This document shows positions 53,131-62,459 of a stretch of 64,000 nt of DNA, piece by piece. A program made the position numbers and the translations under genes. Each line of letters opens with the position of its first letter. Within the stretch, counting starts at the first letter, position 1. Below the pieces are notes generated by a model that was given only the letters and a program-made list of their open reading frames with translations, was not told the DNA's origin and searched no databases. This DNA comes from Rubrimonas sp036788415. Lineage in GTDB: Bacteria; Pseudomonadota; Alphaproteobacteria; Rhodobacterales; Rhodobacteraceae. Location of the stretch: contig NZ_DAIQNN010000010.1 in NCBI RefSeq assembly GCF_036788415.1, positions 1 through 64,000 of the forward strand, in the 5' to 3' direction.

Positions 53131-53990
53131 GCGCCCGCATCCGCCGCCGGCGGCGTCCAGCCATGCAGGAACAGCCCGAGCCGGTCCGCCTCGGCGCGCG
53201 TCTCCTCGAGGCCCAGCACCAGCACGCCGCCCGCTTGCGCCGCCACGCCCGCGAGCCCCGCGGCGGCGGCGGCGCGCAGCGTGTCCGGGCCGATGGCCGG
53301 CAGGTCCACGCGCCAGTCCTGCCCGGGTTTCGGCGCCTTGTAGAGGACGCCGGACGGCGCCCCCCCTCCGGCGCGCAGACGTTCAGGTCGGCGGGCGACG
53401 AAGTCGAGCAGCGCGTCGGTCCCCTGCAGGGTCTCCAGTCCGACGCACAGGCCCCGGTCCACCACCGCCGCCTGTCCGACATCCGCGGCCCCGATCAGCG
53501 CGACGAGTTCTGCGGCGCGCGCGATGTCGGCGCGGTCGGCCGCGGAAGGCGCGCGCGCGGCCATGTCCCCGGCGGGCGCGAGCAGCCCGCCCAGCAGCGC
53601 ATGCGCGCCCACCATCTCGAACCCCTCCGCTTCGACGACGCGGGTCAGCCCCGCCAGCAGCGCGTCGTCGCCCTTGCCCAGCAGCGGCAGCACAGTCGCC
53701 GCCAGCCGCGCCGCCGTGCGGTCGAAGCGCAGCGGGTTGAGGCGGGGCCGGGTCATACCGCCCGCGAACACGACGCGCGAGGCGCCCATCTCCCGCAGCG
53801 CGCGGAACATCGCGCCGATCTTCTCGAACCGGGTCACGAGATGGGGATGTGCGTCGAGCCAGTCAGGCGCGGCGCCCTCGAACCCGACCACCAGATAGGG
53901 CGCGCCGTCCTTGGCGAGCGCCTCCGCGATCAGGCGCGGCAAGACGCCGGCCCCGGCGATCAGCCCGACGCCGCCCGCCCCCGACGCCAT
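53127..53990 (-). CDS. lpxI: UDP-2,3-diacylglucosamine pyrophosphatase LpxI
   Basis: Hydrolyses UDP-2,3-diacylglucosamine to lipid X; the alphaproteobacterial replacement for LpxH (DUF1009), 287 aa. Blocks seen: VGLIAGAGVLPRLIAEAL, GASRVVFAGGMTRP, GDDALLAGLTRVVEAEGFEMVGAH and a C-terminal LPAIGPDTLRAAAAAGLAGVA. Start at 53990 lies one base after the lpxA stop (TGA-G-ATG); a longer frame to 54158 overlaps lpxA and is rejected. Position between lpxA and lpxB is conserved. Confidence 0.93.
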   Translation of the reverse strand: MASGAGGVGLIAGAGVLPRLIAEALAKDGAPYLVVGFEGAAPDWLDAHPHLVTRFEKIGAMFRALREMGASRVVFAGGMTRPRLNPLRFDRTAARLAATVLPLLGKGDDALLAGLTRVVEAEGFEMVGAHALLGGLLAPAGDMAARAPSAADRADIARAAELVALIGAADVGQAAVVDRGLCVGLETLQGTDALLDFVARRPERLRAGGGAPSGVLYKAPKPGQDWRVDLPAIGPDTLRAAAAAGLAGVAAQAGGVLVLGLEETRAEADRLGLFLHGWTPPAADAGA

Positions 53991-53991
53991 C

Positions 53992-54780
53992 TCAGTCGCG
54001 GGCGGGCGTGCAGAAGGCGCGCGCGGAATGTTCGGCGATGAAGGCGGCGATCTCGCGCGCGCGCGGCGCGTCGGCATATGCCTCCAGAGCGACTGCCGCG
54101 CGTTCGGCCAGCGCCCCTTCGCCCTCGAAGATGTCGCGATACGCTGCGCGGATCGCATGGATTTCGGAATGGGCCACGCCGCGCCGCTTCAGCCCGACGA
54201 TGTTGAGCCCGGCGAGCCGCGCCCGGTCGCCGATCACCGAGCCGTAGGGGATCACGTCCTTCTCGACGCCTGTCATGCCGCCGACCATCGCGAAGCGGCC
54301 GATCCGCACTTTCTGATGCACGGCGCAGATGCCGCCCAGAACCGCCCCGTCGCCGACCTCGACATGGCCGCCGAGCGTCGCGTTGTTCGCCATGATCACG
54401 TCCGAGCCGACGCGGCAGTCATGCCCGACATGCACGCCGACCATCAGCAGGCAGCGGTCGCCGACCGAGGTGAGCCCGCCGCCGCCCTCGGTGCCCGGGT
54501 TCAGCGTCGCGCCCTCGCGGATCATGCAGTCGGCGCCGACGGTGAGCCGGGTCTTCTCGCCGCGGAACTTCAGGTCCTGCGGCTGGTGGCCGATCGAGGC
54601 GAACGGCCAGATCCGGGTGCGCGCGCCGATCTCCGTGTCGCCGGCGACGGCGACATGGGAGTGCAGCACGACCCCCGCGCCGAGAACGACCTCCGGGCCG
54701 ATCACGCAATAGGGGCCGATCTCGGCGGTGGGGTCGATGCGGGCCCCTTCGGCGACGATGGCGGTGGGGTGGACGCTCAT
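53992..54780 (-). CDS. lpxA: UDP-N-acetylglucosamine acyltransferase LpxA
   Basis: First step of lipid A synthesis, transferring a 3-hydroxyacyl chain from acyl carrier protein; 262 aa. Left-handed beta-helix of hexapeptide repeats over residues 1-190 (GPYCVIGPEVVLGAG and many I/V-G pairs), then a C-terminal helical domain. Catalytic His120 in GVHVGHDCRVG. QDLKFRGEKTRLTVG is the substrate loop. ATG overlaps the fabZ stop (ATGA). Confidence 0.96.
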   Translation of the reverse strand: MSVHPTAIVAEGARIDPTAEIGPYCVIGPEVVLGAGVVLHSHVAVAGDTEIGARTRIWPFASIGHQPQDLKFRGEKTRLTVGADCMIREGATLNPGTEGGGGLTSVGDRCLLMVGVHVGHDCRVGSDVIMANNATLGGHVEVGDGAVLGGICAVHQKVRIGRFAMVGGMTGVEKDVIPYGSVIGDRARLAGLNIVGLKRRGVAHSEIHAIRAAYRDIFEGEGALAERAAVALEAYADAPRAREIAAFIAEHSARAFCTPARD

Positions 54781-55268
54781 TCCTGCGGCCTCACCCGGCG
54801 GCGGTCGCCGGGCGGAATGATCATCGCCGAATACTCGGCTTCCGCGGCGACGTCGTCTCCGACTTTCGCCTGCCCCTCGAACTTCCAGATCTTGCCGCGC
54901 CCGCGCACGATGCGGACATGGAATTCCAGCCGGTCGCCGGGCGTCACGAGACGGCGGAAGCGCGCCCGGTCGATCGTCATGAAATAGACGGTGAGGTCCT
55001 GGTCCTCCATGCCGAGCGTGTCGACCACGAGGATGCCGGCCGTCTGCGCCAGCGCCTCGACGATCAGCACGCCGGGCATGATCGGCTCGCCGGGGAAATG
55101 GCCTGCGAAATGCGGGGCCTCGGCGCGGACGTCGAGCACGCCGACGGCGCTCTCGCCCTTGCGGATGTCGCGCACCTCGTCGATCAGCAGCATCGGGTCG
55201 CGATGCGGGATCATCCGCTTGATGCGCGCCAGATCCGCATGCCCCGCCTGTGTCGTCGCCGCCTCCAC
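54777..55268 (-). CDS. fabZ: 3-hydroxyacyl-ACP dehydratase FabZ
   Basis: Dehydrates 3-hydroxyacyl-ACP in fatty acid elongation; hot-dog fold, 163 aa. Catalytic His57 (GHFPGEPIMPG) and Glu71 (VEALAQTAG). It competes with LpxA for 3-hydroxyacyl-ACP, which explains their pairing (4-base overlap). In many Gram-negatives lpxD lies immediately upstream; here that place is taken by a 100-base gap and the skp-like gene. Confidence 0.95.
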   Translation of the reverse strand: MEAATTQAGHADLARIKRMIPHRDPMLLIDEVRDIRKGESAVGVLDVRAEAPHFAGHFPGEPIMPGVLIVEALAQTAGILVVDTLGMEDQDLTVYFMTIDRARFRRLVTPGDRLEFHVRIVRGRGKIWKFEGQAKVGDDVAAEAEYSAMIIPPGDRRRVRPQE

Positions 55269-55368
55269 CGCCTCTCTCCCGCAAATCCCGCCGCGCGGCC
55301 CCCGCGCCGCGTCAGGCCATCAAGCAAAGACCGCCCGCCCGGTCAAGGCGCTCAGACATTTGCAGCGG

Positions 55369-56010
55369 TCATGGAGCGCCGCCCCCGGGCGCTGCCGCCG
55401 CCTCCGGCGGCGGCAGCAGCTCGAGCGCGCGCTGCGCCGGATGCGCCGCGTCGAGCCGGTCGACGAGCGCCTCCGTCGCGTCGCGTTCGGGGGAAGCGGC
55501 CAGCACGCGCCGCGCGTCGAGCGCCACATCCGCGTCGAGCTCGGCCATCACCGCCTGAAGTTCCGGCAGAGCGAGCCCGCGCAGCGCCTCCCGTGCGGCG
55601 CTGAAGCGCGACTGCAGCGAGGCCGAGATCTCCTGCGCGCTCCGCCGGGCGCGCCGGACTCGCTGGTCGAAATCGCGCACCCGCTCGTCGAAATCGGCGC
55701 GGGGCAGGGTGTCCTTCAGGGCGGTCAGCTCGGCTTCCTCGGCTTCGAGCGCCGCCTTGAGCGCGTCGAGCGTCGCGCGCGCCTCTCGCCGCTCGTTGCG
55801 CTCCAGCGCGTCGAGCGCCCGGCCCGCCTGCGACTGCGCGAGCGCGGCCTCCCAGTCCACCACGATGAGGCGCATCGCTGCGGGAGCGTCCGCGAGCGGC
55901 TGCGCCGGGCCCGAGCCCGGCGAAGCCGCAGCGAGCGCGAGCGCGAGCGCTGCGGCTGTGCGGCGTGGACCCTTAGAAGCGCGTCCCGACCGTGAAGCGG
56001 AAGAACTCAT
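55369..56010 (-). CDS. OmpH/Skp-family periplasmic chaperone-like protein
   Basis: 213 aa. A basic N-terminus (SGRASKGPRRT) and a hydrophobic Ala/Leu run form a signal peptide with cleavage near residue 43. The mature start is RLIVVDWEAALAQSQAGRAL, like the V-D-x-x-x-x-x-x-S-x-x-G-K of Skp. Long charged helices (about 70-160) match Skp's tentacles. A Pro/Ala tail closes it. The ATG at 56010 overlaps bamA by 38 bases; no better start is present. Location behind bamA fits a role in escorting outer-membrane proteins. Confidence 0.8.
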   Translation of the reverse strand: MSSSASRSGRASKGPRRTAAALALALAAASPGSGPAQPLADAPAAMRLIVVDWEAALAQSQAGRALDALERNERREARATLDALKAALEAEEAELTALKDTLPRADFDERVRDFDQRVRRARRSAQEISASLQSRFSAAREALRGLALPELQAVMAELDADVALDARRVLAASPERDATEALVDRLDAAHPAQRALELLPPPEAAAAPGGGAP

Positions 56011-58276
56011 CCTTGTCGCCCTCCTCGTCCACGACCGGGTAGGCGAAGTTGAGACGGAGCGGCCCGAAGCCGGTCTCCCAGAAGAGGCTCGCCCCGACCG
56101 TCGCGCGCAGTTTGGGGTCGTCGTCGACCGTCGTCCCGCCGACGGTCGTGCTGTCGAGGCCCCAGATCGTGCCGACGTCGCTGAACACGCCGCCATAGAT
56201 GCCGAATTCCTCCGGCAGGCCGAGCGGGAACGAGACTTCCGCCCGCGCGACGGCGAAGTTGTTGCCGCCGAGCGCGTCATCGGTGGTCTGGTCGCGCGGG
56301 CCGATGCCGTCGCGCTCGAAGCCGCGGAACTGGTCGCCGCCCAGGAAGAACCGGTCGGTGATGCGCAGATCGTCGCCGAAGGTGGTGATGTTGCCGGCTT
56401 CTACTTCGACCGAGGCGATCACGTCCTCGTCGAAGAAGGAGGTGAAGGCGCGCGCAAGAGCCGTGGTGCGGACATATTGCGCATCTCCGCCGACGCCCGC
56501 GAAATCTTGGCCGAAGCGCAGCAGATAGCCCTGCGTGGGCTCGAGCGGGTCGTTGCGGCGGTCGTAGCTGTAGGTGTAGCCGAGCGAGGACGTCAGCGCG
56601 TTGCCCTCGTCGACCTTGATGAACTCCGACGCGTCGTCGCGGACGTCGCGGATTTCGTCGTCGCTGATGCGGTAGCGCAGCTCGAGCCGCCCGAATTCCG
56701 ACGTCGGGAAGGACACCGAAGGCTCGAAACCGACATTGGTCTCCTCGAAGGAGCTCTCGTCGCTTCGGTCGTCCTGACGAACGTAGAATGTGAAGCCGGT
56801 GTTGAGGTCGCGGTCGAGGAAAGCCGGCTCGCGGAAGGTCAGGTCGACCAGCTGGCGGTCGCCGGAGATGACCGCGCGCGCCCGGACGAACTGGCCGCGT
56901 CCCAGAAAGTTGCGCTCGGTCACCGACACTTCGCCGACGACGCCGTCCGAGGAGGAGAAGCCCGCGCCGAAGCTGATCGAGCCGGTCGAGCGTTCCTCCA
57001 CCTTGACGCGGATGGTGCTGCGGTCGTCGGTGGCGCCGGGCTCGGTGGTCACCTCGACCTGCGAGAAGAAGCCGAGCGCGCGGATGCGGCGGCGGGCCTC
57101 GTCGAGCTCGCGGCTGTTGAAGGCGTCGCCTTCAGCGATGCGGAACTGCCGCCGGATCACGCGGTCGAGCGTGCGGGTGTTGCCCTCGATCTCGATGCGC
57201 TCGACATAGACGCGCTCGCCCTCGATCAACTCGTAGACGACGCCGATGGTGAGTCCTTCGGGGTCGCGGATCGCGCGGGGGATCACACGGGTGAAGGCGA
57301 AGCCTTGCTGACCCGCGAGAAACACCATGCGGTCGATGTTCCGCTCGACGACGGACGCGTCGTAAGTGTCGCCGGGCTCGCCGTCGATCAGCGCCTCGAA
57401 GGCCGCCGGGTCGAGCGCGGGGTTGGTCGTGGAGACGCTCTGTTCGCCGAAGGCGTAGACCGGGCCTTCCTCGATGGTGAAGGTGATGAAGAAGCCGTCG
57501 CGCTTGGGCGACAGCTCGGCCACCGCCGAAAGAACCGTGAAATCGGCGTGCCCGCGCGAGAGGTAGAAGTCGCGCAGCAGCTCCTTGTCGAATTCGAGCC
57601 GCGCGGGGTCGTAGATGTCGGAGCTGATCAGCGCGCTGAAGATGCCCGATTCGGAGGTCTCGATCACCCGGCGCAGGCGGTAGTCCGAGAACACCTCGTT
57701 GCCGACGAAGGCGATCGAGTTCACGCCGGTCACCGGGCTTTCGTCGATCTCGAACACCAGATCGACGCGGTTGTCGGGCAACGCGATGATCACCGGCTCG
57801 ACGGTCGTGCCGTAGCGGCCGAGCTGGCGGTAGATCGAGGAGATCACCTGCGCGTCGGCCTCGGCCCGCGAGCGGGTGAACGGGCGGCGGGGGCGCGAGG
57901 TGATCGCCGCCAGCAGCTGCTCGTTCGAGATCTGGCCATTGCCCTCGAAGGCGATGCGGTTGATCGAGGGGTTCTCCTCGACCCGCACGACCAACTGCCC
58001 GCCATCGACCGTGATGTCGGCGTCGCTGAACAGACCCGTGTCGAACAGCCTGCGCACCGAGGCGTTGAGCGCCTGCGCCGTCACCGGTTCGCCGGGTTCG
58101 AGCGCGAGATAGGAGATCACGGTCGCCGTCTCGATGCGCCGGTTCCCGATGACGACGATGTCGCCGCGCGCCCCGGCTCCCGCCGTCCCGACGCCCTGGG
58201 CCGAACTCGGGGCCGGCGCCGCGAGCGACGCGAGGATCAGGCAGGCCGTCAGAAGGCGGGCGAGGGCGTGGGTCAT
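55973..58276 (-). CDS. bamA: Outer membrane protein assembly factor BamA
   Basis: Central subunit of the BAM complex that inserts beta-barrels; 767 aa. Signal peptide to about residue 27 (ending APSSAQ). Five POTRA domains cover about 35-430 (first: GDIVVIGNRRIETATVISYL). A 16-strand barrel follows, with the conserved L6 loop FRGFERDGIGPRD near 650 and a C-terminal aromatic FRFTVGTRF recognised by BAM itself. The start at 58276 is internal to a longer open frame that overlaps rseP in another phase; MTHALARLLTACLI is a proper signal. Follows rseP in the conserved order. Confidence 0.95.
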   Translation of the reverse strand: MTHALARLLTACLILASLAAPAPSSAQGVGTAGAGARGDIVVIGNRRIETATVISYLALEPGEPVTAQALNASVRRLFDTGLFSDADITVDGGQLVVRVEENPSINRIAFEGNGQISNEQLLAAITSRPRRPFTRSRAEADAQVISSIYRQLGRYGTTVEPVIIALPDNRVDLVFEIDESPVTGVNSIAFVGNEVFSDYRLRRVIETSESGIFSALISSDIYDPARLEFDKELLRDFYLSRGHADFTVLSAVAELSPKRDGFFITFTIEEGPVYAFGEQSVSTTNPALDPAAFEALIDGEPGDTYDASVVERNIDRMVFLAGQQGFAFTRVIPRAIRDPEGLTIGVVYELIEGERVYVERIEIEGNTRTLDRVIRRQFRIAEGDAFNSRELDEARRRIRALGFFSQVEVTTEPGATDDRSTIRVKVEERSTGSISFGAGFSSSDGVVGEVSVTERNFLGRGQFVRARAVISGDRQLVDLTFREPAFLDRDLNTGFTFYVRQDDRSDESSFEETNVGFEPSVSFPTSEFGRLELRYRISDDEIRDVRDDASEFIKVDEGNALTSSLGYTYSYDRRNDPLEPTQGYLLRFGQDFAGVGGDAQYVRTTALARAFTSFFDEDVIASVEVEAGNITTFGDDLRITDRFFLGGDQFRGFERDGIGPRDQTTDDALGGNNFAVARAEVSFPLGLPEEFGIYGGVFSDVGTIWGLDSTTVGGTTVDDDPKLRATVGASLFWETGFGPLRLNFAYPVVDEEGDKDEFFRFTVGTRF

Positions 58277-58308
58277 GCGATCCGGTCCGGCTCGGGCGCG
58301 CTGGGCGG

Positions 58309-59664
58309 TCAGAGGCGCGCGATGTCGTTGAAGGTTGCGAAGATCATCAGCGAGAGCACGAGCGCAAGGCCGATTCCGTTTCCGATCTCCATCCATCGCT
58401 CGCGCAGCGGCCGCCCGGTCGCCTTCTCGATGGCGTAAAACATCAGATGGCCGCCGTCGAGTATCGGAATGGGGAAGAGGTTGATCAGCCCGATCGAGGT
58501 CGAGAGCACCGCCACCAGTCCGATGAAAACCACGATCCCCTGATCGGCGGCGTCGCCCGAGATCTGGGCGATGCGGATCGGGCCGCCCAGCACCTCGTCG
58601 GCGGGCTGGGCGCCGACGACCACGTCGCGGATGCCGGTCAGCGACAGATCGACGATGGTCCAGGTGCGCTCGACGCCGACCGCCAGCGCGCTGAGCGGGC
58701 CGACCGACTCGATCAGCGGCTGGACCTCGGTCGCCGATTTCGTGATGCCGATCAGCGGGCGCGTCACGGTCTCGCCGGTCGCGGGGTCGGCGGCCTCGCG
58801 CAGCTGCGGCGTCAGCGAGACCGTCAGCGTCTCCTCGCCGCGCAGGGCCTCGACGGTGAGCGGCCGGCCTTCCGAAGCGGCGACGCGCGCCTGCAGATCG
58901 GCGAAGCCGCCGAGCTGCGCGCCGTCGATCGCCACGATCACGTCGCCGGCGCGCAGTCCGGCTTCCTCGGCCGCGCCGCCCGGGGTGAGGCCGTCGATGC
59001 GGGCGGGGGCGGCGAAGGTGAAGGCGACCTCGCGCTCGACGCCGTCGCGCAGCAAGACCGCGCGCGCCTCGCGCCCCTCGACGCCGCGGAGCGCTTCGAG
59101 AAGCCCGGCGAAATCCGCCACCGGCGCGCCGTCGATGGCGCGCACCTCGTCGCCGGGGGCGAAGGCGGCGGCGAAGGACGGGTCGGCGTCCTCGGCGATC
59201 GCGCCGATCACCGGGCGGGGCGAGGCGGCGCCCTGAACCATCGCCATGACGGCGAAGATCGCGATGGACAGCAGGAAGTTGGCGAAAGGCCCCGCCGCGA
59301 CGGTCGCCGCCCGGCGCTCGACGCTCGCCGTATGGAAGCTGTGCGCCCGCTTCTCCGCAGGCAGCGCCGCGATGGCGGCGTCGTCGCGCGCGGAGGAAGA
59401 CGCGTCGGCGTCGCCGTAGAACTTGACGTAGCCGCCGAGCGGCAAGGCGGAGATCTTCCAGCGCGTGCCGCGGCTGTCGGTCCAGCCGATCAGCTCCTTG
59501 CCGAAGCCGACCGAGAACACGTCCGCCCCGATGCCGCACCAGCGCGCGACGATGTAATGGCCGTATTCATGCACCGCCACGACGATGCCGAGCACGAGGA
59601 TGAAGGGAATGGCCGCCGCCAGCGTCGGGCCGATCAGCGGGAGTTCCGCGAGAAAAGACATCAC
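58309..59664 (-). CDS. rseP: RIP metalloprotease RseP
   Basis: Site-2 protease of the inner membrane that cleaves transmembrane anchors such as anti-sigma factors; 451 aa. Zinc motif HEYGH at residues 32-36 in the first helix. Two PDZ-like regions lie at about 130-200 and 205-280 (GLTPGGAAEEAGLRAGDVIV). The partner motif LDGGHLMF is near 400. Three further hydrophobic helices are visible. Upstream dxr and downstream bamA are the usual neighbours, consistent with envelope-stress signalling. Confidence 0.95.
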   Translation of the reverse strand: MMSFLAELPLIGPTLAAAIPFILVLGIVVAVHEYGHYIVARWCGIGADVFSVGFGKELIGWTDSRGTRWKISALPLGGYVKFYGDADASSSARDDAAIAALPAEKRAHSFHTASVERRAATVAAGPFANFLLSIAIFAVMAMVQGAASPRPVIGAIAEDADPSFAAAFAPGDEVRAIDGAPVADFAGLLEALRGVEGREARAVLLRDGVEREVAFTFAAPARIDGLTPGGAAEEAGLRAGDVIVAIDGAQLGGFADLQARVAASEGRPLTVEALRGEETLTVSLTPQLREAADPATGETVTRPLIGITKSATEVQPLIESVGPLSALAVGVERTWTIVDLSLTGIRDVVVGAQPADEVLGGPIRIAQISGDAADQGIVVFIGLVAVLSTSIGLINLFPIPILDGGHLMFYAIEKATGRPLRERWMEIGNGIGLALVLSLMIFATFNDIARL

Positions 59665-59706
59665 GCCTCCTGAGCGCTGCGGTCAGGCCGCCATCCGGCC
59701 GCCACT

Positions 59707-60864
59707 TCAAGCCGCTGCGGCGCAGATCGCCTTCGCCGCGCGGCGCGCCTGCGCGTCGAGTTCCAGCACGGCCTCGAGCGTCGCAGCCTCGTTATAGGGT
59801 GATAGCCGCTCCATCGCCCCCTCCACAATGCGCGCCATGTCGAGAAAACCGATCTCGCCGGCGAGAAACGACTCGAGCGCCACTTCCTTGGCGCCGTTCA
59901 GAACGCAGCCCGCCGAGCCGCCCGCAACGAGCGCCTCGCGGGCGATCCGCAGCGCGGGGAAGCGGACCTCGTCGGGCGCGCGGAACTCCAGCGCGCCGAG
60001 CGCGGCGAAGTCGAGCCGCTGCAAGGGCAACGCCGCGCGGTCGGGCCAGCTCAGCGCATAGGCGATGGCGCCGCGCATGTCGGGGGGGCCGAGCTGGGCC
60101 AGCACGGCCCCGTCGGCGTAGCCCACCATCGAGTGGACGATGGATTGCGGATGGACGATCACTTCGATCTGGTGGGGCGCGGCGTCGAAAAGCCAGCGCG
60201 CCTCGATCATCTCCAGCGCCTTGTTGAACATGCTGGCGCTGTCGACCGAGATCTTGGCCCCCATGCTCCAGTTCGGATGCGCGACCGCCTCGCGGGGGGT
60301 GGCGGCCTCCATGCGTTCGAGCGGCCAGTCGCGGAACGGCCCGCCGGAAGCGGTGAGGATTATGCGCTCGGGCTTCGCCGTGCGTTCGAGCACCTGGAAG
60401 ATCGCGCTGTGTTCGCTGTCCACGGGGATCAGCGTGGCGCCGCCCGCCGCGATCTCGCGCAGGAACAGCGCGCCGGCGGAGACGAGGCACTCCTTGTTGG
60501 CGAGCGCGACCGTGGCGCCGCGGCGGGCGGCCTCCAGCGTCGGCGCGAGGCCCGCGGCGCCGACGATGGCGGCCATCACCCAGTCGGCGGGGCGGGCGGC
60601 GGCCTCGCGCACGGCGTCGGCTCCGGCGGCGGCCTCGACGCCCGAGCCGGCCAGCGCCGCCTTGAGGTCGGCGTAGCGGGCGGGGTCGGCGGTGACGGCG
60701 AGGCGCGCGCCGAGGCGGCGGGCCTGCTCGGCCAGAAGGTCCACATTGCGCGCGCCGGTCAGCGCCTCGACGGCGAAGGCCTCGCGCCCGCCGAGCCGCT
60801 CCAGAACGTCGAGCGTCGAGACGCCGATCGAGCCGGTCGATCCCAGAACCGTCACCGAGCGCAT
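59707..60864 (-). CDS. dxr: 1-deoxy-D-xylulose-5-phosphate reductoisomerase Dxr
   Basis: Converts DXP to MEP, the committed step of non-mevalonate isoprenoid synthesis; 385 aa. NADPH motif GSTGSIG at residues 8-14. Substrate/metal region IPVDSEHSAIFQVL, SGGPFRDWP and MGAKISVDSASMFNKALEMIEA. C-terminal helical domain. ATG at 60864 has GAGGAA five to ten bases upstream; an ATG five codons earlier lacks spacing. Between cdsA (8-base gap) and rseP. Confidence 0.96.
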   Translation of the reverse strand: MRSVTVLGSTGSIGVSTLDVLERLGGREAFAVEALTGARNVDLLAEQARRLGARLAVTADPARYADLKAALAGSGVEAAAGADAVREAAARPADWVMAAIVGAAGLAPTLEAARRGATVALANKECLVSAGALFLREIAAGGATLIPVDSEHSAIFQVLERTAKPERIILTASGGPFRDWPLERMEAATPREAVAHPNWSMGAKISVDSASMFNKALEMIEARWLFDAAPHQIEVIVHPQSIVHSMVGYADGAVLAQLGPPDMRGAIAYALSWPDRAALPLQRLDFAALGALEFRAPDEVRFPALRIAREALVAGGSAGCVLNGAKEVALESFLAGEIGFLDMARIVEGAMERLSPYNEAATLEAVLELDAQARRAAKAICAAAA

Positions 60865-60872
60865 CGCGTTCC

Positions 60873-61682
60873 TCACCATGCGAAGACCGGGGCGCCGCGC
60901 GCGAAGGTCGCCGCCGCGACGACCAGCGTCGCCGCGCAGAACCCGTCGAGTCGGTCGAGCGCGCCGCCATGACCGGGGATCAGGGCGCTCGAATCCTTGG
61001 CGCCGAAGCGCCGCTTCAAGGCCGATTCGGCGAGGTCGCCGCCTTGCGCGACCAAGGCTGCGGCCGCCGAGACCGCGCAGACCTGCTCGACATAGGTCCC
61101 CGTGGTCAGAACCGAGAACAGCGCCCCGACCACGAAGGCCAGGGCAATGCCGCCGCCGAGCCCCGCCCAGGTCTTTTTCGGGCTGACCTCAGGCCACAGC
61201 TTCGGCCCGCCGATCAGTCGTCCCGCGAAATAGGCCCCGACATCGGTCGCCACCACGACAGCGCCGATCCAGAGCGCCGTCGCAAGCCCGAAACCCTCGA
61301 GGTCGCGCAGGGCGACGAAGGCGACCGCGGCGAGGCCGACGGTCGCGAAGCCCGCCAGCCCCCAGCCCGGCGCGCGCCGCGACGCCAGATCGGCGGCGGC
61401 GAAAGCCGCCGCCGCGCAGGCCAGCGCCGCGATGGCGACCGGCGCGCTCCACAGATGCGCCGCCAGCGCCGCCGCCCCGACCGCCGTCGCGTAGAGCGGC
61501 GCGTCGCGCGCGGTCGGGGCGGTCAGAAGACGGAACTCCGCCGCCGCCGCCGATCCCGCGAGCGCGGCGAACATCGCGGCGGGCGCGCCTCCGACCACGA
61601 TCAGCGCGAGCGCCGCCGCACCGATGGCGGCGCCCCAGACGGCGCGTTGACGGAGGTCGGGAAAGCTCGCCACCGCGCGCAT
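60873..61682 (-). CDS. cdsA: Phosphatidate cytidylyltransferase CdsA
   Basis: Makes CDP-diacylglycerol, precursor of all phospholipids; 269-aa inner-membrane protein with about seven helices. The C-terminal signature is complete: SALKRRFGAKDSSALIPGHG followed by GALDRLD. The middle has SPKKTWAGLGGG. ATG at 61682 is 8 bases after the uppS stop. The frame is open further upstream but that part is uppS in another phase. Confidence 0.93.
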   Translation of the reverse strand: MRAVASFPDLRQRAVWGAAIGAAALALIVVGGAPAAMFAALAGSAAAAEFRLLTAPTARDAPLYATAVGAAALAAHLWSAPVAIAALACAAAAFAAADLASRRAPGWGLAGFATVGLAAVAFVALRDLEGFGLATALWIGAVVVATDVGAYFAGRLIGGPKLWPEVSPKKTWAGLGGGIALAFVVGALFSVLTTGTYVEQVCAVSAAAALVAQGGDLAESALKRRFGAKDSSALIPGHGGALDRLDGFCAATLVVAAATFARGAPVFAW

Positions 61683-61690
61683 CGCCGCGC

Positions 61691-62425
61691 TCAGGCGCGC
61701 ACGGCGCCGAAACGGCGCTCGCGCGCGCCGAAGGCCGCCAGGGCGCGGGCGAAGGCGTCGCGGTCGAAATCGGGCCAAAGCTCCGGCGCGAAGACGAATT
61801 CGGCGTAGGCCGCCTGCCAGAGCAGAAAGTTGGAGATCCGCTGCTCGCCGCTGGTGCGGATCACGAGGTCGAGTTCGGGCAGACCGGCGGTCTGCAGCGC
61901 GGCCTCGAAGGTCGCCTCGTCGACCTCGGCGGGGTCGCGCGCGCCCCGCGCGGCGTCGGCTGCAAGCGCGCGGGCGGCGGCGAGGATGTCGGCCCGCCCG
62001 CCGTAGTTGATCGCCATCACGACGGTAAGCCGCTCGCCGAGCGCCGTCCGCTCCTCGACGCCGGCCATCAGCGCGCGGATGTCGGGCGCGAGCGCCGCAC
62101 GGTCGCCGATGAAGCGCACCCGCACGCCCTTTTCGGCCAACTCCGCCGCCTCGCGCCGCAGGTACCGGCGGAAGAGCTGCATGAGCCCGTGCACCTCGTC
62201 GGGCGGGCGGCGCCAGTTCTCGGTTGAGAAGGCGTAGAGCGTCAGCGTCTCGACGCCGAAATCGGGGCACGCCTCCACGACCCCGCGCAGCGCCTCGACG
62301 CCGCGGCGATGGCCTGCGAGTCGGGGCAGGCCGCGCTTGGCGGCCCAGCGGCCATTGCCGTCCATGATCACCGCGACATGTCGCGGGACCATGCGCCTTG
62401 GCGTCGGATCGGCGCCGTCTGGCAT
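61691..62425 (-). CDS. uppS: Undecaprenyl diphosphate synthase UppS
   Basis: cis-Prenyltransferase making the lipid carrier for peptidoglycan and O-antigen; 244 aa. Catalytic Asp22 in AVIMDGNGRWAAKRG, then LPRLAGHRRGVEALR, YAFSTENWRRP, INYGGRADI and the C-terminal DLVIRTSGEQRISNFLLWQ. An ATG at residue 12 (MVPRHVAV) is an alternative start. Placed between frr and cdsA as in most alphaproteobacteria. Confidence 0.96.
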   Translation of the reverse strand: MPDGADPTPRRMVPRHVAVIMDGNGRWAAKRGLPRLAGHRRGVEALRGVVEACPDFGVETLTLYAFSTENWRRPPDEVHGLMQLFRRYLRREAAELAEKGVRVRFIGDRAALAPDIRALMAGVEERTALGERLTVVMAINYGGRADILAAARALAADAARGARDPAEVDEATFEAALQTAGLPELDLVIRTSGEQRISNFLLWQAAYAEFVFAPELWPDFDRDAFARALAAFGARERRFGAVRA

Positions 62426-62459
62426 CGCGCCTCCAGTTCCGCAGGTCTGACGCAGCGCG

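Noticed and set aside
53991..54158. Longer lpxI start at 54158
   Set aside because: It would overlap lpxA by 167 bases with Arg/Ser/Pro-rich sequence; the ATG at 53990 right after the lpxA stop gives the family N-terminus.
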